Source of the DNA: Bacillus hominis
Lineage (GTDB): Bacteria; Bacillota; Bacilli; Bacillales; Bacillaceae_G
Assembly: GCF_018332515.1 (NCBI RefSeq)
Contig: NZ_BOQD01000045.1
Span: forward strand, 1-52,782
DNA: 52,782 nucleotides
Direction: 5' to 3'
This document shows positions 35,632 through 44,589 of the stretch, one piece after another. Position 1 is the first letter of the stretch. Each line of letters starts with the position of its first letter. The notes under the pieces are model-generated. The model saw only the letters and a list, made by a program, of their open reading frames with translations, made no database searches and was not told the DNA's origin. Both the position numbers and the translations under genes were made by a program.

Positions 35632-36285
35632 ATGCCCAATGAAAATCCAAATGAGCGGCTCGGTAAATTAATAAAGAAACTGTTAAAGGAGCGCGCTCTA
35701 TCTATGCGCCAACTAGGAACACTGACAAACATTGATCCCGCAACAATTTCAAGAATAATTAATGGCAAACAACAACCGAAGCAAAACCATTTACAAAAAT
35801 TCGCAAAATGTCTACAAGTTCCACCGCAATTATTACTTGATGAAATGTACCCTGACTCTCCACACATAAATAAGGAAAAAGCAGATATGTACACATCTCT
35901 CGATACAATTCAGCAAACATTACAATCCTCTAACCTATTCGACTTCGAGTACACAACAACTCGTGTGAAACAAGAACTTGAAAATTACGAGCGCTATGCT
36001 CAAACTACTGAAGGCGAAAAACGTATTCACGAGAGTTTCAAAAGTAAACTAGAACAAATTGATAGTGCCGGCCCTTTCATTGAACAATTAACAAGTATGT
36101 ACCAACAATTTTGTACAGAAACCATTTCAAACGAAGAACGTGCAATTATTGGGGGTGCCTTACTATATTTCATTTTATCAACAGACATTATCCCCGATTA
36201 TCTTTTTCCGATTGGCTATTTAGACGATGCAATTGCCGTTGAATTAGCTAAAGAGAAATTAATTAAAGTCAAACGAAGAACATAA
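35632..36285 (+). CDS. XRE-type HTH protein with DUF1232 domain
   Basis: Protein of 217 residues. The N-terminus holds a Cro/CI helix-turn-helix (about 10-66, with TNIDPATISRIINGKQQP). A helical middle follows, then a C-terminal DUF1232 domain (about 172-205, with ILSTDIIPDYLFPIGYLDDAIA), normally a membrane-associated hairpin. The pairing suggests a membrane-linked DNA-binding regulator. The longest frame adds 54 unlikely residues; AAAGGAG precedes ATG 35632. Target unknown; the adjacent inverted repeat is a candidate. Confidence 0.85.
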   Translation: MPNENPNERLGKLIKKLLKERALSMRQLGTLTNIDPATISRIINGKQQPKQNHLQKFAKCLQVPPQLLLDEMYPDSPHINKEKADMYTSLDTIQQTLQSSNLFDFEYTTTRVKQELENYERYAQTTEGEKRIHESFKSKLEQIDSAGPFIEQLTSMYQQFCTETISNEERAIIGGALLYFILSTDIIPDYLFPIGYLDDAIAVELAKEKLIKVKRRT

Positions 36286-36298
36286 AAAGCATAACAAG

Positions 36299-36335
36299 CT
36301 ATTTCAGATATTGAATTTATCCACCTCTGAAATAG
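36299..36335 (+). terminator. Hairpin after the XRE-DUF1232 gene
   Basis: CTATTTCAGA pairs with TCTGAAATAG, 14 bases after the stop. The T-run is missing, so termination may be inefficient. Confidence 0.45.
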
Positions 36336-36340
36336 TTACA

Positions 36341-36375
36341 AAAAAATCGTACAAGCATACTTACTCGCACGATTC
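36341..36375 (-). terminator. M20 peptidase gene terminator
   Basis: AATCGT pairs with ACGATT around a partly paired centre, and TTTTTTT follows on the minus strand. Confidence 0.65.
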
Positions 36376-36393
36376 AAAAATCAAACTATTTTC

Positions 36394-37668
36394 TTATTTT
36401 TTCGTATGACACCATTCATATATGAACGCTGTTATTACTTTTGTAAATTCAATTAACTGTTCAACTTCAACTTTCTCATTTATTGAATGAGCTTCTTCTA
36501 ATGTACCTGGTCCGTAAATAACAGCTGGAATGTTAAACTCACTAAACCAGCCACCATCAGTTACTGTAGCAGACATATCTAAAGTTGCGACTTTCTGTAA
36601 TATAGATTCATGTACAGAACTTAGCTTCTGAATAGCTGTATGATTACTATCTACTTCTAAAGAAGGAAAAATCTCACCTCGATCAACAATCATTGATTCT
36701 CCGCCCCACTTAAATTGTGGTGGGTTCTCGCTTAACCATGGATCTGCTGCTGCCACTTTTCCTAAATACTCTTCTATTTCTTCTATTATTTGTTCATGTG
36801 TTTCATTCGGATAGAAGTGTACTGTTATCCATAAACGGCACTCATCCGCAATAAATGCTGCATGACGTCCGCCTTCAATGACAGCAGGATTAATTGTTGT
36901 TGTTCCAGATGGATAGCCTTCATATGTTTTCATGACTGCCCAATGACGCTCTAACTCCTGTAAACTTTGAACAATTTTCATCATTTTCTCAATAGCACTC
37001 GCTCCAAATAAACGTCCTCCAGCATGGATCATTTGTCTACGTGTTGCATCATGAAACGTTTGCGGGCTTTTCACAGTAATCCATCCAGTAATTACGCCGC
37101 CCTGTCCTTGCATATGTAAATCACTCGTATCCACTACTACCGCAAAATCAGCATCATAACCTCTTTTGCAACATTGAAGTGTACCAGCTTCCCCAACTTC
37201 TTCCCCAATTACCGATTGAAATATTAAATCTCCTGGTAATTCAATGCCAGCTTCTTGTAAAAGCTGAATAGCAAATAACGCTCCAGCTAGTCCACCTTTC
37301 ATATCTGCCGCGCCTCTCCCAACTAACCAACCGTCTTTTATAAACGGCTCAAACGGATTTGTTTCCCACACCTCATCTACCGATACTTCAGCTACATCCA
37401 TATGGCCATTAATAATTAAACTTTTGTAGGACTCACTTTCTACTCCTTTTTTGACTCCAACAACATTCGGATCATTCGGATATACATCCCATTTATCAAT
37501 ACTAAAATTTCGTTTTTTTAGAAACTCTGCAACAAATTCTTGCGCTTCATTGGTATTTCTCGCTGGTGGTGCTGGTGTTTCAAAACAAATTAATGCTTTT
37601 GTAAGTTCTAGTAGCTCATCTTTTCGTAAGTCAATCTGTTCTAATAGCCGCGAAACTTCTTGATTCAT
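36394..37668 (-). CDS. M20 family metallopeptidase (ArgE/DapE-type deacylase)
   Basis: Protein of 424 residues with the dinuclear zinc motifs of the family: GHMDVAEV (H-x-D), GRGAADMKGG (bridging D) and GEEVGEAG (catalytic E and ligand E), split by the dimerisation domain (about 200-320). Relatives are annotated acetylornithine deacetylase, but substrate is not certain. AAAGGGG lies 8-9 bases before ATG 37668. It follows the amino-acid permease on the same strand, separated by a terminator. Confidence 0.85.
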   Translation of the reverse strand: MNQEVSRLLEQIDLRKDELLELTKALICFETPAPPARNTNEAQEFVAEFLKKRNFSIDKWDVYPNDPNVVGVKKGVESESYKSLIINGHMDVAEVSVDEVWETNPFEPFIKDGWLVGRGAADMKGGLAGALFAIQLLQEAGIELPGDLIFQSVIGEEVGEAGTLQCCKRGYDADFAVVVDTSDLHMQGQGGVITGWITVKSPQTFHDATRRQMIHAGGRLFGASAIEKMMKIVQSLQELERHWAVMKTYEGYPSGTTTINPAVIEGGRHAAFIADECRLWITVHFYPNETHEQIIEEIEEYLGKVAAADPWLSENPPQFKWGGESMIVDRGEIFPSLEVDSNHTAIQKLSSVHESILQKVATLDMSATVTDGGWFSEFNIPAVIYGPGTLEEAHSINEKVEVEQLIEFTKVITAFIYEWCHTKK

Positions 37669-37713
37669 TACTAATTCCCCTTTACATACGTAGTATGTTT
37701 CCAGCTTTATTTT

Positions 37714-37749
37714 CACAAAAAAAGAGACTGTTTACAATTTTACAGTCTC
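37714..37749 (-). terminator. Amino-acid permease terminator
   Basis: GAGACTGT (37724-37731) pairs with ACAGTCTC (37742-37749), with a T-run on the minus strand. A bcr1 copy lies between it and the permease stop. Confidence 0.8.
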
Positions 37750-37765
37750 CAAATTAATCAATATT

Positions 37766-37870
37766 ATAAAGTGAAACTATCATCATTGGGGGGTTCATCC
37801 CCCAATGATGATTAGTTGAACCAACCGGATTTTGAAGTGGGAGTTTTACTGCCCGTTAATGCTGGGTAAA
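37766..37870 (-). repeat. bcr1-type repeat, 105 bp
   Basis: Begins ATAAAGTGAAAC and ends GCCCGTTAATGCTGGGTAAA (one change in the terminal ATAAA). A near-perfect hairpin (ATCATCATTGGGGG with CCCCCAATGATGAT) fills the first half. Its left end encodes the last six residues and stop of the permease. Confidence 0.82.
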
Positions 37871-39285
37871 CTTTCTACTTCTGCTGTATTTGTCTTTTCA
37901 ATACGTTCTACTTTACTTCCCTTATTTCTTGTAGCACGGTAAAACAGTAAACAAACAATCATAAATGGAATACCACAATACAATGCCATTCTTTGTTCCG
38001 GAATAAAAGCCATGCCAACAATTACTGTTAAATTTAATACTAACGCAAGAAGTGGAACATATGGATACAATGGTGTTTTAAATTTTAAGTCCTTAATATC
38101 CCCGCCCTGCTTCAAATATGTCCTTCTAGCCAATAAATTAGAAAGAGCAATAGATGCCCAAACTAATATTGCTCCGAACCCTGCAATTGAAAGAAGCCAT
38201 AAATAAACTGTATCTTCCGCATAAATACCTGATAGTAATGAGAGACACCCGACAATTGTGCTTACAATCAACGCATAAATAGGAACACCGTTTTTAGATA
38301 GCTTACCAAAAATCGGACTAATCATTCCTTGATTAGACATGGACCATAGCATACGGGAAGTTGCATATAATCCTGAATTTGCAACTGATAGTACCGCTGT
38401 AATAATAACGAAATTTATAATATCAGCCGCATAAGGAATACCAATTTTATCAAATACGACTACGAATGGGCTTTCTATCACGCCTGCTTGCTGCCAAGGA
38501 AATAGTCCAGCAAGAATAAAAATAGACAGTACAAAGAAAATAAGTATGCGCCAAACTGTATTATTAATTGCCTTCGGAATAGTTTTCTCTGGATTTTCGC
38601 TCTCACCAGCTGCAATACCAACTAGTTCTGTTCCTTGGAAGGAAAAATTAACTGCAATCATCGTAATTAAAATGGCTGATAATCCATTTGGGAACAATCC
38701 ACCATAATCAGTAAAGCTAGAAAACATCGGTGCTGGTTCATTTCCTTTCATATCTAGGAAGCCAAACATTGCTGCCCCGCCCAAAATAATAAATGCAATG
38801 ATTGTAATTACTTTAATACTTGCAAACCAAAATTCAACCTCCGCAAAACTTTTTGAAGATAATGCATTAATAGCAAAAAGTAACGCCGCAAATACTACAC
38901 ACCAAATCCATGATGGTACGTCTGGAAACCAGCGTTTCATTAAAATACTAACTGCAATTAATTCAATACCTATCGTAGCGGACCAGTTTAACCAGGACAT
39001 CCATCCGACTACATAACCCGCTGCAGGAGAAATGTGCTTTGTAGCATATGTTTGATAAGATCCTGCATCTGGCATCGCAACCGCTAACTCTCCTAGACAG
39101 AGCATCGTTAAATACATAACAAATCCTCCGACAAGATACGCTAAAATTGCCCCTCCAGGTCCAGCTTCATGAATTGTATAACTAGAACCTAAAAAAAGTC
39201 CTGTACCAATAACCCCTCCGAGTGCAATCATAAATATGTGCCTGCTTTTCAATTCTCTTTTTAATCCTTGGTTTTGATCCATCAT
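37846..39285 (-). CDS. Amino acid permease (APC family)
   Basis: Proton-coupled uptake system of 479 residues with 12 predicted transmembrane helices. LKSRHIFMIALGGVIGTGLFLGS at the N-terminus (read in two parts) is the basic/aromatic amino acid permease signature, as in LysP or RocE. The protein ends LPSINGQ, of which PSINGQ and the stop are encoded by a bcr1 repeat. AAGGGGGG precedes ATG-ATG. It lies 102 bases after the lipoyl-domain gene, with a cre-like site in between, and probably belongs to the sigma-54 unit. Confidence 0.88.
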   Translation of the reverse strand: MMDQNQGLKRELKSRHIFMIALGGVIGTGLFLGSSYTIHEAGPGGAILAYLVGGFVMYLTMLCLGELAVAMPDAGSYQTYATKHISPAAGYVVGWMSWLNWSATIGIELIAVSILMKRWFPDVPSWIWCVVFAALLFAINALSSKSFAEVEFWFASIKVITIIAFIILGGAAMFGFLDMKGNEPAPMFSSFTDYGGLFPNGLSAILITMIAVNFSFQGTELVGIAAGESENPEKTIPKAINNTVWRILIFFVLSIFILAGLFPWQQAGVIESPFVVVFDKIGIPYAADIINFVIITAVLSVANSGLYATSRMLWSMSNQGMISPIFGKLSKNGVPIYALIVSTIVGCLSLLSGIYAEDTVYLWLLSIAGFGAILVWASIALSNLLARRTYLKQGGDIKDLKFKTPLYPYVPLLALVLNLTVIVGMAFIPEQRMALYCGIPFMIVCLLFYRATRNKGSKVERIEKTNTAEVESLPSINGQ

Positions 39286-39321
39286 ATAAATCCCCCCTTT
39301 TCACTTTGTAAACCCATTTAA

Positions 39322-39335
39322 TGTAAGCGTTTTTA
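39322..39335. promoter_or_regulatory. cre-like site before the permease
   Basis: TGTAAGCGTTTTTA matches the cre consensus TGWNANCGNTNWCA at 13 of 14 positions (T for C near the end). It lies about 37 bases before the permease start, which suggests CcpA repression. Confidence 0.45.
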
Positions 39336-39387
39336 TTTTTGTAGTAAAAAATAACGATTTAAAAGAGCAAAATACATATCACTTATA

Positions 39388-39642
39388 TTAATCACTACCT
39401 GTTATCAAAAGGTCATCCCTTACTGTTATTAATAGTTTTTGATCAGCGATAGCTTGGCCTTCTATCACTTCTAACGATTCGATATAACCACTGATTCCTA
39501 TCTTAATTTCTACTTTCTGTTTATCTATTGTTTCAATTAAGGCTAATTTCTCCCACTCATATACGTAAGAACTTTCAGTAACAAATAATTTCTCTACTTT
39601 CCCGTAACAAGGACTATACACGCCTTCTATAACCGTCTTCAC
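39388..39642 (-). CDS. Lipoyl/biotinyl-domain small protein
   Basis: Protein of 84 residues that is a single swinging-arm domain: IEGVYSPCYGKVEKLFV, then ETIDKQKVEIKIGISGYI and VIEGQAI. The central DK corresponds to the lipoylated lysine of ETDKA-type domains, not to the biotin MKM motif. A partner enzyme is not encoded nearby. It starts with GTG, 10 bases after GAGGAGG. It is the first gene behind the sigma-54 promoter. Confidence 0.72.
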   Translation of the reverse strand: MKTVIEGVYSPCYGKVEKLFVTESSYVYEWEKLALIETIDKQKVEIKIGISGYIESLEVIEGQAIADQKLLITVRDDLLITGSD

Positions 39643-39747
39643 TTAATAAATTCCTCCTCTTAATTAATTTGCACTGAAATGTCGCATACCCTATGAAAAG
39701 TTCTAATCCATCCACTCCTTCAATTTAGAGATTTCAATTACTATTTA

Positions 39748-39763
39748 TGCAAGATACGTACCA
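39748..39763 (-). promoter_or_regulatory. Sigma-54 (-24/-12) promoter
   Basis: On the minus strand TGGTACG-TATC-TTGCA fits the sigma-54 consensus TGGCACG-N4-TTGCA with the exact spacing and one change (T for C). It lies about 105 bases upstream of the lipoyl-domain gene and faces it, next to a divergent sigma-54 activator gene. Confidence 0.82.
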
Positions 39764-39815
39764 ATCCCAATATCTATGTGAAAATTAAGATTTCGTACAA
39801 AAAAATCTACATAAC

Positions 39816-39874
39816 CGCAAAATTTTTCTATCGTTTGAAAAGTTTTAAAAGAAAAATAGCAAAAAAATTTTGCG
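39816..39874. promoter_or_regulatory. Probable upstream activating sequence
   Basis: CGCAAAATTTTT (39816-39827) and AAAAATTTTGCG (39863-39874) are perfect inverted 12-bp arms. They lie 53-126 bases upstream of the sigma-54 promoter, a normal place for an enhancer site of the adjacent activator. Confidence 0.6.
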
Positions 39875-39944
39875 ATTTTGTTAGAATTTTAATAAAATTA
39901 TAAAGAGTCAGTCTTCATAGGGTGAAACGAGGAGAAGATGATAC

Positions 39945-41348
39945 ATGCATACAGAAGAAATTAATTTTAAACAAATTATTGAAATGAATATGTTATATGA
40001 AACTTTACTCAATGAACTCGATATCGGGATTCATATTATTAATGAGGAAAGTAAAACGATTATCTATAACCGCAAAATGATGGAAATTGAATCAATGGAC
40101 CGCTTAGATGTACTATATAAAAGTCCTTTAGACGTATTTGCATTTGAAGAAAATAAAAATAGTACTCTTATAGAGGCATTAAAACTTGGAAAAACAAACA
40201 AAAATATAAAACAAACGTATTTTAACAATAAAGGGCAAGAAATTACGACGATTAACGATACTTTCCCTATAATAGAAAATGGAAAAATTAAAGGCGCTAT
40301 TGAAATTTCAAAAGAGATTAGTCACTTAAAGCAACCAATAAGAATGAATACTTCTCGAAAACAAAATACTAAATTTACCTTTGATCACATAATTGGTGAT
40401 TCTGGAGCCATTCAATCCATCATTGCAGAAGGAAAGAGAGTAGTTCGTACATCCTCATCTATACTCATCGTAGGAGAAACGGGGACTGGCAAAGAACTAT
40501 TTGCACAAAGCATCCATAACGAAAGTCAGCGTTCAACAAAACCATTTATTTCACAAAACTGTGCAGCTATACCTGATACCCTAATGGAAAGCTTATTATT
40601 TGGTACGAATCGAGGTGCCTTTACAGGGGCAATAGATAAACCTGGTTTATTTGAAGAAGCAAACGGTGGGACTTTGTTGTTAGATGAAATCAACTCATTA
40701 AGCCCAACGCTTCAAGCTAAGTTACTACGGGCTATACAAGAAAAAACAATACGACGAATCGGGGGCGCACAAGAAAAAGAAATTGATGTTCGTATTATAG
40801 CAACTATTAATGAAGACCCTCTTGAAGCTATTGCACATAATCGATTAAGGGAAGACTTATATTACCGATTAAGCGTCGTTACTTTATGCCTTCCACCTTT
40901 ACGGGAACGAAAAGAAGATATTGCATATCTTGTTCAGCACTTTATCGAAAAGTATAACATTCAATTTGGGCTCGGCGTAACGGATGTAGATGTAAATGTA
41001 AAAGAATTCTTTTATGCATACGCTTGGCCCGGAAACGTACGAGAATTGGAACATATAATTGAAGGTTCAATGAACTTAATAGAAGATGAGAACATCATTA
41101 CAGCTTTTCATATACCAACTCGCTTTCGCGAACTAATAAAAAAAGAATTCAATATGCAACCTTCACTAACTACTCACAATACGGATACACCTAAAACTTT
41201 AAAATACACAATAGAAGAAATGGAAAAGAACTACATCAATCGAATTCTTAAAGAGAATAATGGTAATATTTCACAAGCTGCAAAATTTTTAGGACTAAGT
41301 AGACAAAATTTACAATATCGAATTAAAAAACTGCATTTACACATATGA
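39945..41348 (+). CDS. Sigma-54-dependent transcriptional activator (RocR/KamR-like)
   Basis: Protein of 467 residues: PAS domain (about 15-125), AAA+ ATPase (about 148-380, Walker A GETGTGKE, sigma-54 contact loop GAFTGA, Walker B GGTLLLDEIN, arginine fingers LREDLYYRL) and a C-terminal Fis-type helix-turn-helix (ISQAAKFLGLSRQNLQYRIKK). The PAS domain should sense a small-molecule inducer, likely an amino acid or derivative given the neighbouring permease. Ends in a hairpin at 41361-41384 without a T-run. Confidence 0.92.
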   Translation: MHTEEINFKQIIEMNMLYETLLNELDIGIHIINEESKTIIYNRKMMEIESMDRLDVLYKSPLDVFAFEENKNSTLIEALKLGKTNKNIKQTYFNNKGQEITTINDTFPIIENGKIKGAIEISKEISHLKQPIRMNTSRKQNTKFTFDHIIGDSGAIQSIIAEGKRVVRTSSSILIVGETGTGKELFAQSIHNESQRSTKPFISQNCAAIPDTLMESLLFGTNRGAFTGAIDKPGLFEEANGGTLLLDEINSLSPTLQAKLLRAIQEKTIRRIGGAQEKEIDVRIIATINEDPLEAIAHNRLREDLYYRLSVVTLCLPPLRERKEDIAYLVQHFIEKYNIQFGLGVTDVDVNVKEFFYAYAWPGNVRELEHIIEGSMNLIEDENIITAFHIPTRFRELIKKEFNMQPSLTTHNTDTPKTLKYTIEEMEKNYINRILKENNGNISQAAKFLGLSRQNLQYRIKKLHLHI

Positions 41349-41432
41349 AATGAATCTTTCTCCAAGTGCAAATAATCACTTGGAAGAATACGCTAAAAAA
41401 TACATGTAACATGCTAGAAAGGGGCTATATAT

Positions 41433-41636
41433 ATGAGTGATGATAAAAAATTAAAGTTATTACACTACTTATACCTTCTCCCTGCCGTTCTATGTATGAT
41501 GTTATTCATTAATGGTGATATGAGTAGCTTCCCTTATGCAAAGCTATTAGGAACAATTAGCGGTTCCTTTGCAGCTATTATGCTTGCCGCTTTTTGGAAT
41601 TTGAAGTTGCGTATGAAAAGAGAAAAATCTTCTTAA
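41433..41636 (+). CDS. Small membrane protein, 67 residues
   Basis: Two hydrophobic helices (about 12-27 and 37-57) and a basic C-terminus. AAAGGGG lies 9 bases before the ATG and a strong terminator follows, so it is a real gene. No family recognised. Confidence 0.65.
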   Translation: MSDDKKLKLLHYLYLLPAVLCMMLFINGDMSSFPYAKLLGTISGSFAAIMLAAFWNLKLRMKREKSS

Positions 41637-41657
41637 ACGAACAAAGTTAATTATCAT

Positions 41658-41693
41658 AAAAAACACGAGACGTTTACCGCTCTCGTGTTTTTT
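41658..41693 (+). terminator. Terminator of the 67-residue membrane protein gene
   Basis: AAAAAACACGAGA (41658-41670) pairs with TCTCGTGTTTTTT (41681-41693). The following gap to 42014 holds only a bcr1 remnant. Confidence 0.88.
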
Positions 41694-41860
41694 CATTCTA
41701 CTTTCTTTATCTCAATGATTTGAAATTCAGCTCAAAATTAGTTATATACTGAAAAAATACACTTTAGTAAAACCGACAAATTTCGACATTATATTTTCAT
41801 TATATTTGTTATCATGTAAGTTCTAAATCTGACATTTCAACATCTCTGAAGATTGTTTAT

Positions 41861-41916
41861 ATAAAGTGAAACTTTAATCAGTGGGAGTTTTACTGCCCGG
41901 CAAATAGCAGGATAAA
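41861..41916 (-). repeat. bcr1-type repeat, 56-bp remnant
   Basis: ATAAAGTGAAACTTTAATCA joined to GTGGGAGTTTTACTGCCCGG and ending GCAGGATAAA: both ends of the element with the middle deleted, ATAAA at both sides. Confidence 0.85.
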
Positions 41917-42014
41917 CTTCACTTATGTTAATAACATGTAGTTCATTTTGTTTGAACTAACAAATTGTGAGTCGGATGAAAAAGCTAATAAATATTTTCT
42001 AAAAGGTGGTTACT

Positions 42015-42359
42015 ATGAAAAGAACAGCAGAATTTGTATTAGGATTAATCGGTGGTATATTCGGGATTTTATGTGCATTCATCGCTTTATTTATCGGAGG
42101 CATAGGAGCAGCAGTTGAAGCTGACGGAGCTAATCAAATTATTGGATTAGGCTGGGCTGCTGTAGCTCTTTCAATATTGGGGATTGTTGGATGTGTTATG
42201 GTTAAGAGCAAAGCTAAAGTAGGTGGCATTATGATGACTATCGCTGCCATTGGTGGATTTATTTGTATTTCTATTGTTTACTTATTACCAGGTGTTTTAT
42301 TATTAATCGGCGGATTAATGGGGATTTTCCGAAAAGATAAGACTACTGCATCAGCATAA
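42015..42359 (+). CDS. DUF4064-like membrane protein
   Basis: Protein of 114 residues with three hydrophobic segments (about 6-31, 42-63 and 70-105) rich in glycine, starting MKRTAEFVLGLIGGIFG, the pattern of DUF4064 proteins. AAAGGTGG lies 5 bases before ATG 42015. Function unknown. It stands alone before a terminator. Confidence 0.72.
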   Translation: MKRTAEFVLGLIGGIFGILCAFIALFIGGIGAAVEADGANQIIGLGWAAVALSILGIVGCVMVKSKAKVGGIMMTIAAIGGFICISIVYLLPGVLLLIGGLMGIFRKDKTTASA

Positions 42360-42362
42360 AAG

Positions 42363-42389
42363 AAAAAGCACTCAAATGAGTGCTTTTTT
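42363..42389. terminator. Bidirectional terminator
   Basis: AAAAAGCACTC pairs with GAGTGCTTTTTT between the DUF4064 gene and truA, which converge. Confidence 0.88.
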
Positions 42390-42405
42390 CTTATCCATAT
42401 CTTTT

Positions 42406-43143
42406 CTAAAACTCAACATTCTCCAAATACAATCCACTCGCCTCAGCAAGGCAATTAATTTGATTTCTCTGTTTATCCTCTAAAATTTGCGGGATTGCGT
42501 CCGCATCTAATTGTCCTAATCCAACTTCAATTAATGCTCCAACAATTTTTCGGACCATATTATGAAGGAATCCGTTACCACTTACTCTAATTTGTACGAA
42601 TCCTGCTTCTTCCATCACTTCAAGTGTATATACTTCTCGAACCATAGACTTTTTCTTTGATTTCGCATTCGAAAAAGCAGTAAAGTCATGTGAACCAACT
42701 AAATGTTTCGCAGCTTCTTTCATGCTTTTCACATTTAATTTTTTATTCACATGCATGCTGTATTTACGCATAAATGGATTTGTATGCTCTTCATTCCAAA
42801 TCTTATAAAGATATGTTTTTGCTTTAGAATTGTAACGAGCATGGAAGCGATCTTGTACTTCTTCTACATTCGTAATACTAATATCGTTGGGTAAATATTG
42901 ATTTAAATATTTCTTCACTTTATGTTCTACTAACTTCTCATCACTTTGGAAGTTAGCAACTTGATTTAAAGCATGTACACCAGCATCTGTTCTGCTGCAG
43001 CCGATAATTTCAATTTCTTTTCCGATCATTTCAGATATTACGCTTTCAATTTTCCCTTGAATCGTATTGTCGTTATTACCAAGACGCTGCCACCCTTTAT
43101 AACGCGCACCGTCATACTGAATCGTTACTTTATAATTGTGCAT
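42406..43143 (-). CDS. truA: tRNA pseudouridine synthase A, probable second copy
   Basis: Isomerises uridines 38-40 of the tRNA anticodon arm. The 245-residue protein has the catalytic aspartate in GCSRTDAGVHA and the typical start YKVTIQYDGARYKGWQ. Bacillus normally has truA in the ribosomal protein region; this location, beside rRNA and DNA repair genes, suggests the paralogue truA2. AAGGAG precedes ATG 43143. Confidence 0.9.
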   Translation of the reverse strand: MHNYKVTIQYDGARYKGWQRLGNNDNTIQGKIESVISEMIGKEIEIIGCSRTDAGVHALNQVANFQSDEKLVEHKVKKYLNQYLPNDISITNVEEVQDRFHARYNSKAKTYLYKIWNEEHTNPFMRKYSMHVNKKLNVKSMKEAAKHLVGSHDFTAFSNAKSKKKSMVREVYTLEVMEEAGFVQIRVSGNGFLHNMVRKIVGALIEVGLGQLDADAIPQILEDKQRNQINCLAEASGLYLENVEF

Positions 43144-43162
43144 AGTATTCTCCTTCATAGAA

Positions 43163-43191
43163 AATATTCCCTCATACCATGAGGGAATATT
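43163..43191 (-). terminator. rlmCD-truA intergenic hairpin
   Basis: AATATTCCCTCAT pairs with ATGAGGGAATATT (3-base loop), then TTTTC on the minus strand. It would reduce read-through from the methyltransferase gene into truA. Confidence 0.65.
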
Positions 43192-43199
43192 AATAAACT

Positions 43200-44579
43200 T
43201 TACTTTCTAACAAGCTTCACTACATTTTCTACATGAGCTGTATGCGGGAACATATCAACCGGCTGTACATACTCCACGTCATAACTCTTCATTAATGCTT
43301 GTACATCACGTGCTAATGAAGAAGGATTACAAGATACGTAAACAACTTGTTTCGGTTTCACTTTTAAAATTGTTTCCAATAATTTATCGTCGCAACCTGT
43401 ACGTGGTGGATCGACAACAATTACATCTGGACGCCATCCTTCTTTTACCCATTTCGGTAACCACTGTTCAGCTTTACCCGCTTCATATTTCGTATTTGTA
43501 AATCCGTGACGCTTCGCATTTTTTCTTGCATCTTCAATCGCTTCTGGAATTACATCCATACCACGTACTTCCGCTGCATCATTTGCAAGCCACAGTCCGA
43601 TTGTACCAACACCACAATACGCATCTACAATTTTCTCATCGCCTGTTAAAGCAGCTGCTTTTTTCGCTTCATCGTATAAAACAACTGTTTGTTCTGGATT
43701 TAACTGGAAGAATGCACGTGCTGATAATTCAAATGATAAATCACCTAGTGTTTCTTGAATTACTTCTTTTCCAGCTAATTTAAATGTTTTATCACCGAAA
43801 ATAACAGATGTTTTACGCCAGTTTACGTTTTGCATAATTGATTTCACACTTGGCATCTGTTTTTGTACTTCTGCTATAAATTGATCTTTATTTGGTAATT
43901 CTTCTTTTGTTGTGATAAGTGTAACTTGTACTTCCCCTGTTTGAACTGCAGTACGTGTCACAATTGTACGTACTAAACCTTTTTGTTTTTTCTCATTGTA
44001 AATAGAAACATTTAATTTTTCTAATATACGTCTTACAACTTTTGTCGCTTCATTCGTTGCTTTATGCTGAATCATACAATGAGAAATATCAATTAACTGA
44101 TGTGAGTTTTGTTTATATAACCCTGTAATAACCTTTTCGTCTTTACGTCCTACTTGTAGTTGACTCTTATTACGATAATGCCATGGATTTCCCATACCAA
44201 GCGTTGGACGAATTTTCTCTTCTAAACTGTTGTTCATATACTTCTCGAATGCTTGTACAACGATATCACGTTTTTGATTTAATTGTTCTTTATAATCTAA
44301 ATGCTGCAATTGACAGCCACCGCATTCCTCATATACTGGACACGGTGCTTTCACACGATGTGGTGATGATTTACGAACTTTTTTCACTTTCGCTTCAGCG
44401 AAGCCACGCTGGATTTTCGTTGCTTCAGCAACAACTTCTTCTCCTGGTAATGCCCCTGGAATGAAAACAACTTGTCTCTTAAAATAACCAACGCCTTCTC
44501 CGTTAATCCCAAGACGTTTAATTGTCACAGGAAACGTTTGACCAACTTCCAACTTACTCTCATGTTGCTTTTGTATCAT
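43200..44579 (-). CDS. 23S rRNA (uracil-5-)-methyltransferase RumA/RlmCD family
   Basis: Methylates uracil in 23S rRNA using SAM. The 459-residue protein has an N-terminal TRAM domain (about 10-65), Fe-S cysteines in [10 protein letters not shown], the SAM motif [21 protein letters not shown], and the catalytic cysteine in [12 protein letters not shown]. In B. subtilis one such enzyme modifies both U747 and U1939; which sites apply here is unknown. It follows alkA by 10 bases, so they are one operon. Confidence 0.9.
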   Translation of the reverse strand: MIQKQHESKLEVGQTFPVTIKRLGINGEGVGYFKRQVVFIPGALPGEEVVAEATKIQRGFAEAKVKKVRKSSPHRVKAPCPVYEECGGCQLQHLDYKEQLNQKRDIVVQAFEKYMNNSLEEKIRPTLGMGNPWHYRNKSQLQVGRKDEKVITGLYKQNSHQLIDISHCMIQHKATNEATKVVRRILEKLNVSIYNEKKQKGLVRTIVTRTAVQTGEVQVTLITTKEELPNKDQFIAEVQKQMPSVKSIMQNVNWRKTSVIFGDKTFKLAGKEVIQETLGDLSFELSARAFFQLNPEQTVVLYDEAKKAAALTGDEKIVDAYCGVGTIGLWLANDAAEVRGMDVIPEAIEDARKNAKRHGFTNTKYEAGKAEQWLPKWVKEGWRPDVIVVDPPRTGCDDKLLETILKVKPKQVVYVSCNPSSLARDVQALMKSYDVEYVQPVDMFPHTAHVENVVKLVRK

Positions 44580-44589
44580 TATTACACCT

